A stretch of 12,051 bases of DNA from Dehalococcoidia bacterium. Lineage in GTDB: Bacteria > Chloroflexota > Dehalococcoidia > UBA3495. The notes under the pieces were generated by a model, which was not told where the DNA came from, did no database searches, and worked only from the letters and a program-made list of their open reading frames with translations. The translations under genes were made by a program, and so were the position numbers. How positions within the stretch are numbered: the stretch's first letter is position 1; the number at the start of each line of letters is the position of its first letter. The stretch lies in assembly GCA_002730485.1 (NCBI GenBank), contig PCAH01000155.1:1-12051 (forward strand), given 5' to 3'. This document shows, piece by piece, positions 6,412 through 12,051 of this stretch.

Positions 6412-7272
6412 ATGGCCCAGGCGATTCCGCATAGCATGCGGGTGATCACCACCAACGATGAAATGTCCCAGGCCTGCCGTGAGGCCGTAAAACCGGTTGG
6501 ACTGGTGCCCACAATGGGCGCCCTCCATGCCGGTCACTTGAGTCTGGTGGACCAGGCGCGGGCGGATAACCTCACAGTTGCCGTCAGCATCTTTGTGAAC
6601 CCGACCCAGTTCGGCGATAAGAAAGATCTAGAAAAATACCCCCGGGACATGGAAGGCGACCTCGAGTTGCTGCGCCGCCACGGTGTTGATTTGGTCTACG
6701 CCCCATCTGTCGAGGAAGTCTATCCCGAGGGGTTTAACACCTGGGTCGATGTTGGGCCATTGGCGGCCAAACTGGAAGGTCTGCACCGTCCGGGCCACTT
6801 CAGGGGTGTGGCCACGGTGGTCTCAAAACTCTTCAACGTGATGCGACCGGACCGAGCCTACTTTGGCCAGAAAGACGGTCAGCAGGTGGTGGTCATACAG
6901 AAATTGGTGCTGGACCTGGATATGGGCGTGGAAGTAGTGGTAATGCCAACCATCCGTGACGCCGACGGTCTGGCTATGAGCAGCCGCAACATCCAACTCT
7001 CACCAGAACAGAGGGCAGCGGCACCCGTACTACACCGGGCGTTGTGCCAGATGTACCTAATGTGGTCTGGCGGAGAACGCGACGGTAGTGTGCTGCGGGA
7101 TGCGGCCGAGATGATCTTGGAATCGGAACCCGCTGTGGAACAAATTGACTATGTCAGTGTTGCTGACATGTCAACGTTGGAAGAGTTGCAGGAAGTGGAA
7201 GGACGGGTGATGGTCTCTGGGGCCGTACGGATGGGCGCGGTACGGCTTATAGACAACCTGGTCTTGGAGTAG
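6412..7272 (+). CDS. panC: Pantothenate synthetase (pantoate--beta-alanine ligase)
   Basis: Joins D-pantoate and beta-alanine with ATP to make pantothenate, the vitamin precursor of coenzyme A, in the cytoplasm. The 286 residues match the family length. Seen: PTMGALHAGH (33-42, containing the HxGH nucleotidyl motif), FVNPTQF (61-67), RPGHFRGVATVVSKLFN (126-142), YFGQKDGQQ (150-158) and IRDADGLAMSSRN (181-193, with the KMSKS-equivalent SSRN). All the active-site blocks I know are present. The start ATG 6412 has AGGTGA six bases upstream. It lies 43 bases after the S58 peptidase gene with no terminator between, so the pair is probably one transcript under the 5182 promoter and leader. No panB or panD is visible here, so pantoate and beta-alanine must come from genes elsewhere, or beta-alanine partly from the peptidase. 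Confidence 0.97.
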   Translation: MAQAIPHSMRVITTNDEMSQACREAVKPVGLVPTMGALHAGHLSLVDQARADNLTVAVSIFVNPTQFGDKKDLEKYPRDMEGDLELLRRHGVDLVYAPSVEEVYPEGFNTWVDVGPLAAKLEGLHRPGHFRGVATVVSKLFNVMRPDRAYFGQKDGQQVVVIQKLVLDLDMGVEVVVMPTIRDADGLAMSSRNIQLSPEQRAAAPVLHRALCQMYLMWSGGERDGSVLRDAAEMILESEPAVEQIDYVSVADMSTLEELQEVEGRVMVSGAVRMGAVRLIDNLVLE

Positions 7273-7311
7273 GTTGTCTTCGTAAGGGGCATCTGCTCTG
7301 AAGTCGAGAGG

Positions 7312-7352
7312 CTTCCCCCATCCTAACCTTCCCCCATTGCGATGGGGGAAGG
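7312..7352. repeat. GC-rich inverted repeat between convergent panC and etfA
   Basis: CCTTCCCCCAT (7327-7337) and ATGGGGGAAGG (7342-7352) form a perfect 11-bp stem with a TGCG loop. An extra direct copy, CTTCCCCCAT (7312-7321), lies 16 bases upstream, so three arms are present. There is no T-run on either side, so it is not a standard intrinsic terminator, though it may still end or stabilise both converging transcripts. It resembles dispersed intergenic REP-like repeats. The rest of 7273-7377 shows no gene. Confidence 0.65.
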
Positions 7353-7377
7353 GATTGCCCTTTCCTAGGGAAGAATT

Positions 7378-8376
7378 CTAGGCTTGGGTTAGTTCTTTTA
7401 GGGCTGCGGTTAGGGCTGGTAGGACTGTCTCCCAGTCACCAACCACACCGTAACGGGCTTCTTTGAAGATGTTGGCTTCGGCATCTTTGTTAATGGCCAC
7501 GATAACCTTTGATCCGGAGCAACCGGCCATGTGCTGGCTGGCGCCGGAGATGGCGACCATGATGTACAGGTCAGGGGTAATGGTCTTTCCGGTCAACCCA
7601 ACCTGATAGCTTGCGGGCACCCAGCCAGAGTCGACTGCCGCCCTTGATGCGCCAACGGTGCCGCCCATGATCTTGGCCAGTTCTTCCAGGTGGGCAAAGG
7701 GCTCTGGGCCGCCAAGTCCGCGTCCACCCGAGATTACGATGTGGGCGTCTTCCAGCTTGATGCCTTCGGCCTCTTCAATCACGGTATCAACTACCTGAGT
7801 AAGGGCCATCGATGCGTCCAGCTCCACTGGGAAGGAGACTACTTCTCCCTGGCGGGAGGAATCGGCCTCTGTGGGCTCGTAGGCCTTGGGGCGGATGGCC
7901 GCGATCTGAGGGGTCTCATCGCAGCTAACCACGGCGATGGCGTTGCCGCCGTATACCGGGCGGTTGGCAAGGAGTTTCTTCTCGGCGGAATCCACGGAAA
8001 CTTCCAGGCAGTCCTGGGCCAGCCCCACTCCCAAGCGGAAAGCCAGACGGGGGGCCAAGTCCCGACCTTCGTTGGTGCGGGCGACCAATATGACGCGGGG
8101 TGCGACCTCTTTGCAGAGGGATTCCACCGCCGTCAGTTGAAAATCGATCTGGTATTGGGCCAGCAGCGGGTGATTCACCGCATAGACCTTCTGGGCACCG
8201 TGGGCTATGGCCTGTTGGGCCGGTACGTCTAGGGTGTCACCCAACAGGGCAACTGCGAGTTCTTCGCCAAGTTCCGCTGCGACTTTCTGTCCGGCGGCCA
8301 GCAACTCAAGGGTTGTGCTGCCCAGTTCTCCGCCTGAAGCGTCGCCGATTATCAGTACTCCGGTGCCATCAGCCAT
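7378..8376 (-). CDS. etfA: Electron transfer flavoprotein subunit alpha
   Basis: A 332-residue EtfA. With EtfB it accepts electrons from acyl-CoA or other dehydrogenases and passes them on through FAD. Seen in the C-terminal FAD domain: [13 protein letters not shown] (215-227), SRAAVDSGW (244-252), QVGLTGKT (258-265), ISGASQH (276-282), AINKD (294-298) and the YGVVGDW ending (309-315), all in family order. The start is placed at ATG 8376 because GGGAGG lies five bases upstream; a GTG three bases earlier would leave only two bases of spacing. It follows etfB by 107 bases on the minus strand and is probably co-transcribed. No ETF-quinone oxidoreductase or partner dehydrogenase lies in the window, so the electron donor and acceptor, and whether this pair bifurcates, cannot be told. 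Confidence 0.95.
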   Translation of the reverse strand: MADGTGVLIIGDASGGELGSTTLELLAAGQKVAAELGEELAVALLGDTLDVPAQQAIAHGAQKVYAVNHPLLAQYQIDFQLTAVESLCKEVAPRVILVARTNEGRDLAPRLAFRLGVGLAQDCLEVSVDSAEKKLLANRPVYGGNAIAVVSCDETPQIAAIRPKAYEPTEADSSRQGEVVSFPVELDASMALTQVVDTVIEEAEGIKLEDAHIVISGGRGLGGPEPFAHLEELAKIMGGTVGASRAAVDSGWVPASYQVGLTGKTITPDLYIMVAISGASQHMAGCSGSKVIVAINKDAEANIFKEARYGVVGDWETVLPALTAALKELTQA

Positions 8377-8390
8377 CACGGCCTCCCGTG
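8377..8390 (-). promoter_or_regulatory. SD of etfA placed in a small hairpin loop
   Basis: On the minus strand CACGG (8390-8386) can pair with CCGTG (8381-8377), leaving GAGG in the loop; ATG follows directly at 8376. The SD therefore sits in a 5-bp hairpin, which could tune etfA translation relative to etfB. The structure is short and could be chance. Confidence 0.35.
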
Positions 8391-8403
8391 CTTTTGGAAT
8401 AAC

Positions 8404-8430
8404 ACTGGCAAGGCCCTGCGGGCTGCCAGT
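8404..8430. repeat. Hairpin in the etfB-etfA gap
   Basis: ACTGGCA (8404-8410) pairs with TGCCAGT (8424-8430), and GCCC (8413-8416) with GGGC (8420-8423), leaving a TGC loop and a two-base AG bulge. On the plus strand it is followed by TTTTAAG. On the transcribed minus strand there is no T-run after it (GTTATT), so it is more likely a processing or stability structure than a full terminator. Nothing else stands out in this 107-base gap. Confidence 0.5.
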
Positions 8431-8483
8431 TTTAAGCTAGTTTCTTATTCAATTATGATTGCGCTTAGTTATGGTTGCGGTAA

Positions 8484-9284
8484 TTAGATTACCTTGTCTT
8501 CCCGCAGTTTCAGAGCCAAGAGTCGGCCAGAATCGCCAGGGTCGTCGCCCTCGATGATCTCGCAGTCCTGGTCGCTGACCGGAACGAAGAGGTCACGCAA
8601 TGTGACACGCGCCGAGGATTGGGCGGCATCTAAGTCCAGGTCGGAAGCGCTCCAGATGGTCGGCTTCTTCCTGGTTGCAGCCATGATTCCCCGCAAGGTG
8701 GGGTATCGGGGTTGACCCAACTCGTTACTCACAGTGACCAGTGACGGTAGGGGAGCTTCAACAACCTCATAGCCGTCTGGGATGATTCGCTCGACGCGAA
8801 CCTTGCCGTCGGCCACATCAACCTTCTTGCCCAGGGAGATGGAGGCCATTCCCAGAATCTCGGCCACGCCCAGAGGGACCTGTGCGTTGTCCCAGTCGGA
8901 GGCTTGGCGACCGCAGATGATCAGGTCGAATCCACCGAGTTTCCGAATCGCCGCCGCCAGGTATTGGGCGGTCAGGAAGCTGTCGATAGTGTTTTCGAAG
9001 ATTGAATCCTCCAGAAGGACCAATTCGTCGGCACCCATGGACAGCGGTTTTTTCATTACATCCAAGGCAAACTCGGTTCCCGTTGATATCACGGTCACCG
9101 TGGCTTCTTGGGCATCTTTGATCAAGAGGGCGGCTTCCACCGCGTTCTCATCGAAACCGTTTACCACCGGGGGAATATTGGGTGGCGGGACCACCTTTTT
9201 CGACCCGTCATCTATCTTGAATGCCGCCATGGGCATTTCCGGATCGATCACCTGTTTTGCTAGAACGCCTATATTGATAGCCAT
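8484..9284 (-). CDS. etfB: Electron transfer flavoprotein subunit beta
   Basis: A 266-residue EtfB, the partner of the EtfA encoded next; the subunit binds AMP or a second nucleotide and shapes the docking face. Seen: VVNGFDENAVEAALLIKD (40-57), TVTVISTGTEFA (62-73), GADELVLLED (84-93), CGRQASDWDNAQVPLGVAEILG (124-145), and the ETF-beta signature region VSNELGQPRYPTLRGIMAATRKK (185-207). The ATG start at 9284 has AGGAG four bases upstream. It is the first gene of the minus-strand etfB-etfA unit, behind a strong promoter about 60 bases upstream. The SDWD in place of the common IDGD after GRQA places it in a divergent ETF subgroup; whether this affects NAD binding is not known to me. Confidence 0.95.
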   Translation of the reverse strand: MAINIGVLAKQVIDPEMPMAAFKIDDGSKKVVPPPNIPPVVNGFDENAVEAALLIKDAQEATVTVISTGTEFALDVMKKPLSMGADELVLLEDSIFENTIDSFLTAQYLAAAIRKLGGFDLIICGRQASDWDNAQVPLGVAEILGMASISLGKKVDVADGKVRVERIIPDGYEVVEAPLPSLVTVSNELGQPRYPTLRGIMAATRKKPTIWSASDLDLDAAQSSARVTLRDLFVPVSDQDCEIIEGDDPGDSGRLLALKLREDKVI

Positions 9285-9350
9285 AGCTCTCCTAATGTCA
9301 CGGTAGGCAGCCCATTAACGGCCTGAAACGAGTCTGCCGAAACCTTGTGA

Positions 9351-9379
9351 AACATATCACCCAGCCCCTTAGGTGTCAA
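9351..9379 (-). promoter_or_regulatory. Sigma70-type promoter of etfB-etfA
   Basis: On the minus strand, TTGACA (9379-9374, 6/6) and TATGTT (9356-9351, 4/6) are spaced by 17 bases. The transcript should start near 9344, leaving a leader of about 60 bases. A GGCAG/CTGCC pairing (9334-9338 with 9306-9310) lies in that leader. Confidence 0.75.
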
Positions 9380-9432
9380 TTGGAACCGAGACTGGCTAGG
9401 CAAGCGTAAAACATAATACAAATCATTCAAGA

Positions 9433-9441
9433 TGCTATAAT
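9433..9441 (+). promoter_or_regulatory. Extended -10 promoter of htpX
   Basis: TGCTATAAT is a perfect extended -10 element (TG at 9433-9434, TATAAT 9436-9441). No good -35 is seen at the right distance, which extended -10 promoters tolerate. The predicted start is near 9448, so the transcript has a leader of about 97 bases and the longer frame starting at 9443 would not be fully transcribed. Confidence 0.7.
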
Positions 9442-9544
9442 TTTGACCAGAAGGGTGAGCGCTTCAGGATCGTTGCCTCAACCCAATATCGGCAGCTTGA
9501 TCCGCCAGATATTAAAAGGTTTTATTTACGAGGTCTTATTACCA

Positions 9545-10393
9545 ATGAACACACTGAAGACATTCTTTTTGATGATGGTCATGTCTGCGTTGCTGCTTTT
9601 GGTGGGCGCAATGCTCGGCGGGATTGGCGGCATCATCATCGCGTTTATCATCGCCATTGCCATGAACTTTGGGGCCTATTGGTTCTCGGATCGGATTGCC
9701 CTGAAGATGACCCACGCATCCCAGGTAACGGAAGCAGCTGACCCTGAGCTATACAGCATAGTTCGAGAGCAAGCCGAGAAAGCCGGGTTGCCCATGCCCA
9801 ATGTCTTTGAGATTGAGTCGGAATCGCCCAACGCCTTCGCCACCGGCCGCAACCCTGAACACGCCACTGTGGCGGTGACCACCGGCATACGACGGATACT
9901 CAACAGACAGGAGTTGGGCGGCGTGCTGGCCCATGAGATGGCCCACGTTGGCAACCGGGATACGCTGATCATGGCCATGGTCGCAACTATTGCCGGCGCG
10001 ATCTCCATGCTGGCCATGTTTGCCCAGATATCGGCCATGTTTGGAGGGATGGGCGGACGCAGAGGCGGTGGTGGCAACATCATCGGTCTGTTGCTGGTCG
10101 CATTCGTCATGCCTCTGGCGGCTGGAGTGGTTCGGGCGGCAATCTCCCGCACTAGGGAGTACCAAGCGGACGCCACCGGCGCACACACGTCTGGCGACCC
10201 GTTGGCCCTGGCCAGCGCACTTCAAAAACTGGAACTGGCTTCCCAGGCCAAACCAATGAAAGTGGCCGAAGGTGCGTCGCATCTGTTCATAGTAAATCCG
10301 CTGAGCGGGGCGGGCATGGCTAACTTGTTCTCCACCCACCCACCGATGGCCGAGCGGATCAAACGTCTGCAGGACATCAGACCCAATTTCTAA
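9545..10393 (+). CDS. htpX: HtpX-like membrane zinc metalloprotease (M48B)
   Basis: A 282-residue protein, normal HtpX length. It degrades damaged membrane proteins from the inner membrane in bacteria where it is studied. Seen: two hydrophobic N-terminal segments (about 6-24 and 27-46), the zinc motif HEMAH (130-134, with H130, E131, H134), two more hydrophobic segments (about 141-166 and 179-200) separated by a Gly/Arg-rich loop, the third zinc ligand E205 in SRTREYQAD, and the FSTHPPMAERI tail. The open frame runs 34 codons further upstream, but ATG 9545 gives the family N-terminus and follows the predicted transcript start; its SD (GAGG 9530-9533) is 11 bases away, longer than ideal. It is divergent from etfB and closed by a strong terminator. 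No CIRCE-like heat-shock element was seen. Confidence 0.95.
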   Translation: MNTLKTFFLMMVMSALLLLVGAMLGGIGGIIIAFIIAIAMNFGAYWFSDRIALKMTHASQVTEAADPELYSIVREQAEKAGLPMPNVFEIESESPNAFATGRNPEHATVAVTTGIRRILNRQELGGVLAHEMAHVGNRDTLIMAMVATIAGAISMLAMFAQISAMFGGMGGRRGGGGNIIGLLLVAFVMPLAAGVVRAAISRTREYQADATGAHTSGDPLALASALQKLELASQAKPMKVAEGASHLFIVNPLSGAGMANLFSTHPPMAERIKRLQDIRPNF

Positions 10394-10414
10394 ACTGTCC
10401 AAATAGCAGTAAAC

Positions 10415-10448
10415 AAAAAGCCCGGTGATTTAATCACCGGGCTTTTTT
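10415..10448. terminator. Strong bidirectional intrinsic terminator after htpX
   Basis: GCCCGGTGAT (10420-10429) pairs perfectly with ATCACCGGGC (10433-10442) around a TTA loop, followed by TTTTTTA on the plus strand and preceded by AAAAA, so a U-run exists in both directions. It starts 22 bases after the htpX stop. Confidence 0.92.
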
Positions 10449-10526
10449 ATTTTCCCTGGATTGGACTGAAAACGGACGTGTGTTAACCATTCCCCAATGC
10501 TAAACTCCAACAAATTGGCCATTTTG

Positions 10527-10565
10527 GATTCGGTTCTCCAGCAAGAAATACTCGGAAACCGAATC
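10527..10565. repeat. Inverted repeat just upstream of the membrane-protein start
   Basis: GATTCGGTT (10527-10535) is mirrored perfectly by AACCGAATC (10557-10565). With one bulged C the stem extends through TCC (10537-10539) and GGA (10554-10556). It ends 23 bases before ATG 10589 and lies about 80 bases past the previous terminator. It could be an operator or a 5' hairpin. Only a weak promoter-like pair (TTGGAT 10524-10529, AATACT 10547-10552) was found, overlapping it. The rest of 10449-10588 shows nothing further. Confidence 0.55.
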
Positions 10566-10588
10566 TATCTATCGATAAGTAGGTGCAC

Positions 10589-11887
10589 ATGGGCTGCTTG
10601 ATCTCTCTATTCCGCGCCGCCGCTGCAATGGTGCTTTTCGTAATCATCTTTGTCGGTTTTTTGTCGTACCTGATACTGAACAACTTCTCTGACAAGCTGC
10701 TCAGCGCTGATTTTTACACCAAAACCCTGGCCGCAGAAGACACCTACAACCGCATCTACGACGATGTCCTTCTGGACGACGAATTGAAGGAAACCACTGA
10801 AAGGTTCCTCGGTGATATTGAGATTGTCAGCCATCAAGAAGTCGTCGACCTGCTGCGCGAGATCATGCCGCCGGAATACATCCAATCTGAGGTGGAAGGG
10901 GCAATCGAGCGAACAGTCGACTACATCAATGAAGATGTGGACGAACTGGAACTGTATATCGACCTGAACCTGCCGTTGGAAAACGTCAAACGGGTCATGC
11001 TGGGTTACATTGACGGCCGGATTGATGAACTCGAAGTCGTAGATTCCGGCATTAGTGGATGCTCGCCAACCGCAGCCAATGACCTTGCAGCGAATTTCAC
11101 ATTGCGATTCACCCTAGTTTCCAACGGGGTTGTGCCCGAAACAGTGCCGTCACTGCCGGCAATAGATGCGACTTGTCGGGCTGTGATTTTTGAACTGGCA
11201 TACAACTCCCTGGTCGACTCCGCTGGTTTGAGTGAAGCGGCGACTGCGACGCTGATAAACGGTAAAGGTGATCTAAGGACCCCGTTTGCGAATGGGAATA
11301 CCCTAGGAGTGCTGAAGGTTTCTGCTCGATTGTTGGCTGAGCCTTTGATGGATGAGGCCATTGATGAAGTGCGGGAAGACCTGACCGATACCGGCCAGTT
11401 TGACCTGATACGCCAGATTGCCAAGTGGGATGATGATACGACAGAAACCCAGATCAGGGCAGACCTGGCAGATGGGCGCGATTGGATATCCAAGGCCAGT
11501 AACTTTGGCGATATGGCATCGTTGATCATGGTGATTGGCGGGGCGGCCACCATGGCGTTGATATTCTTCCCAACCTTGGGCGGAATGCTGCGTTGGCCAG
11601 GAATCGCGCTTCTGGTCACGGGTGGTTTCTTCTTTGTGGTCGGCAAGATCGCCCAGTCTAAAGTCCCTGATGCGCTGTCTGACGCTGTGGAGACCGGGGC
11701 TGGCCAGGTGTCTAACGTCCCTCCGGCGGTGACCGACTTGGGTACCGATATCTTGGTATCTTTCGGTTCCCAGCTGACCGACGGATTTGTTGGACCGTCC
11801 ATCACGATGCTGACCTTCGGGATCATCCTGCTCGGGGCATCGTTCTTCTCGATAATCCTGAAGCGGTTCATACCCTTCCTAAAATAA
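10589..11887 (+). CDS. Unrecognised four-helix membrane protein with a large acidic extracytoplasmic domain
   Basis: I cannot name a function. The 432-residue product has hydrophobic segments at about 12-31, 309-329, 337-355 and 405-424. Between the first two lies a domain of about 275 residues, acidic and helix-rich (DFYTKTLAAEDTYNRIYDD, 41-59; MPPEYIQSEVEGAIERTVDYI, 93-113). It holds two cysteines, C158 and C196, which could form a disulfide. The charge pattern (KRFIPFLK end) favours both termini inside and the large domain outside. The SD AGG at 10581-10583 supports ATG 10589; a GTG six bases earlier lies within the SD. The order FYTKTL...YNRIYDD...MPPEYIQSEVE recalls uncharacterised membrane proteins I associate with Chloroflexota, by memory only. 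It is a single-gene unit between two terminators. Confidence 0.8.
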   Translation: MGCLISLFRAAAAMVLFVIIFVGFLSYLILNNFSDKLLSADFYTKTLAAEDTYNRIYDDVLLDDELKETTERFLGDIEIVSHQEVVDLLREIMPPEYIQSEVEGAIERTVDYINEDVDELELYIDLNLPLENVKRVMLGYIDGRIDELEVVDSGISGCSPTAANDLAANFTLRFTLVSNGVVPETVPSLPAIDATCRAVIFELAYNSLVDSAGLSEAATATLINGKGDLRTPFANGNTLGVLKVSARLLAEPLMDEAIDEVREDLTDTGQFDLIRQIAKWDDDTTETQIRADLADGRDWISKASNFGDMASLIMVIGGAATMALIFFPTLGGMLRWPGIALLVTGGFFFVVGKIAQSKVPDALSDAVETGAGQVSNVPPAVTDLGTDILVSFGSQLTDGFVGPSITMLTFGIILLGASFFSIILKRFIPFLK

Positions 11888-11910
11888 TCGGTCCCACTTC
11901 ACTGGACGCA

Positions 11911-11942
11911 AAAAGAGGGCGGGATTTATCCCGCCCTCTTTT
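11911..11942. terminator. Bidirectional intrinsic terminator between convergent genes
   Basis: GAGGGCGGGA (11915-11924) pairs with TCCCGCCCTC (11929-11938) around a TTTA loop, flanked by AAAA before and TTTTC after. It begins 23 bases after the membrane-protein stop and also faces the minus-strand cyclase-like gene ending at 11964, so it can serve both. Confidence 0.92.
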
Positions 11943-11963
11943 CTTATGGATGTGGTGAGTCTG

Positions 11964-12051
11964 TTAGAACAATGCGATGGGGCTAACTGGAGACCCTGTC
12001 ACATTACGCAGGCGCAGCGGCGCCAGGGTCAGCATGAACTCGTAGCGGTTC
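11964..12051 (-). CDS. C-terminus of a putative cyclase (kynurenine formamidase-like family), cut by window edge
   Basis: The minus strand from the right edge reads 28 residues in one frame, NRYEFMLTLAPL then RLRNVTGSPVSPIALF, to TAA (11966-11964). The pattern F-T-L-A-P-L...G(T/S)-x-S-P-V-x-P-I-A-x-F at the very C-terminus is characteristic of the cyclase family (PF04199), whose members include arylformamidases and other metal-dependent hydrolases. The assignment rests on this tail only, because the metal-binding HxGTHxD region lies outside the window. It is convergent with the membrane-protein gene and shares its terminator. The substrate is unknown. Confidence 0.75.
   Translation of the reverse strand, partial: NRYEFMLTLAPLRLRNVTGSPVSPIALF

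Noticed and set aside
9443..9544. Extended HtpX N-terminus from TTG 9443
   Set aside because: It begins before the predicted transcript start, adds 34 residues unlike the family, and ATG 9545 gives the normal HtpX start.
9676..10402. Minus-strand open frames of 170 and 217 codons over htpX
   Set aside because: They are antisense to a gene with complete HtpX zinc-site motifs and carry no domain signs of their own.
11005..11871. A 288-codon minus-strand open frame
   Set aside because: It lies wholly antisense to the four-helix membrane protein, is rich in Ser/Thr/Pro as shadows are, and has no recognisable motif.

Overview
The window looks like chromosomal DNA of a free-living bacterium with moderately high GC and mostly ATG starts behind Shine-Dalgarno (SD) sites. 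The gene mix (paired short-chain dehydrogenases, a SnoaL-like protein, MFS transporter, ETF pair, cyclase-family C-terminus, HYR/PKD surface protein) and the interspersed palindromic repeats would suit a Chloroflexota lineage such as the SAR202/Dehalococcoidia group. This placement is inference from gene content, not from a marker gene. No phage, IS, CRISPR, rRNA or tRNA was seen.

Layout. (1) 2-1389, plus strand: the 3' end of a secreted HYR/PKD multidomain protein whose C-terminal domain lies in the -1 frame, so the gene looks frameshifted near 957-973. (2) 1390-1591: a palindromic repeat unit and a four-copy heptad repeat. (3) 1592-3638, minus strand: a tight three-gene operon, SDR - SnoaL-like - SDR. 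Divergent from it is an MFS transporter (3890-5149), which suggests an uptake-plus-catabolism unit. (4) 5182-7272, plus strand: a strong sigma70-type promoter, a leader of about 186 nt with terminator-like and competing pairings, a P1/S58 Ntn-type aminopeptidase, and panC. The pairing could link release of beta-alanine to pantothenate synthesis. (5) 7312-7352: a GC-rich inverted repeat between convergent units. (6) 7378-9284, minus strand: etfB then etfA, with a clear promoter. (7) Divergent from these is htpX (9545-10393), with an extended -10 promoter and a strong bidirectional terminator. (8) 10589-11887, plus strand: an unrecognised four-helix membrane protein, ending in a second bidirectional terminator. 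(9) 11964-12051, minus strand: the last 28 residues of a putative cyclase (kynurenine formamidase-like family), cut by the window edge.

Most of the window is ordinary metabolic sequence. The least explained parts are the structured leader before the S58-panC pair, the S58-panC link itself, the frameshifted surface protein, and the unrecognised membrane protein with an inverted repeat just upstream of its start.
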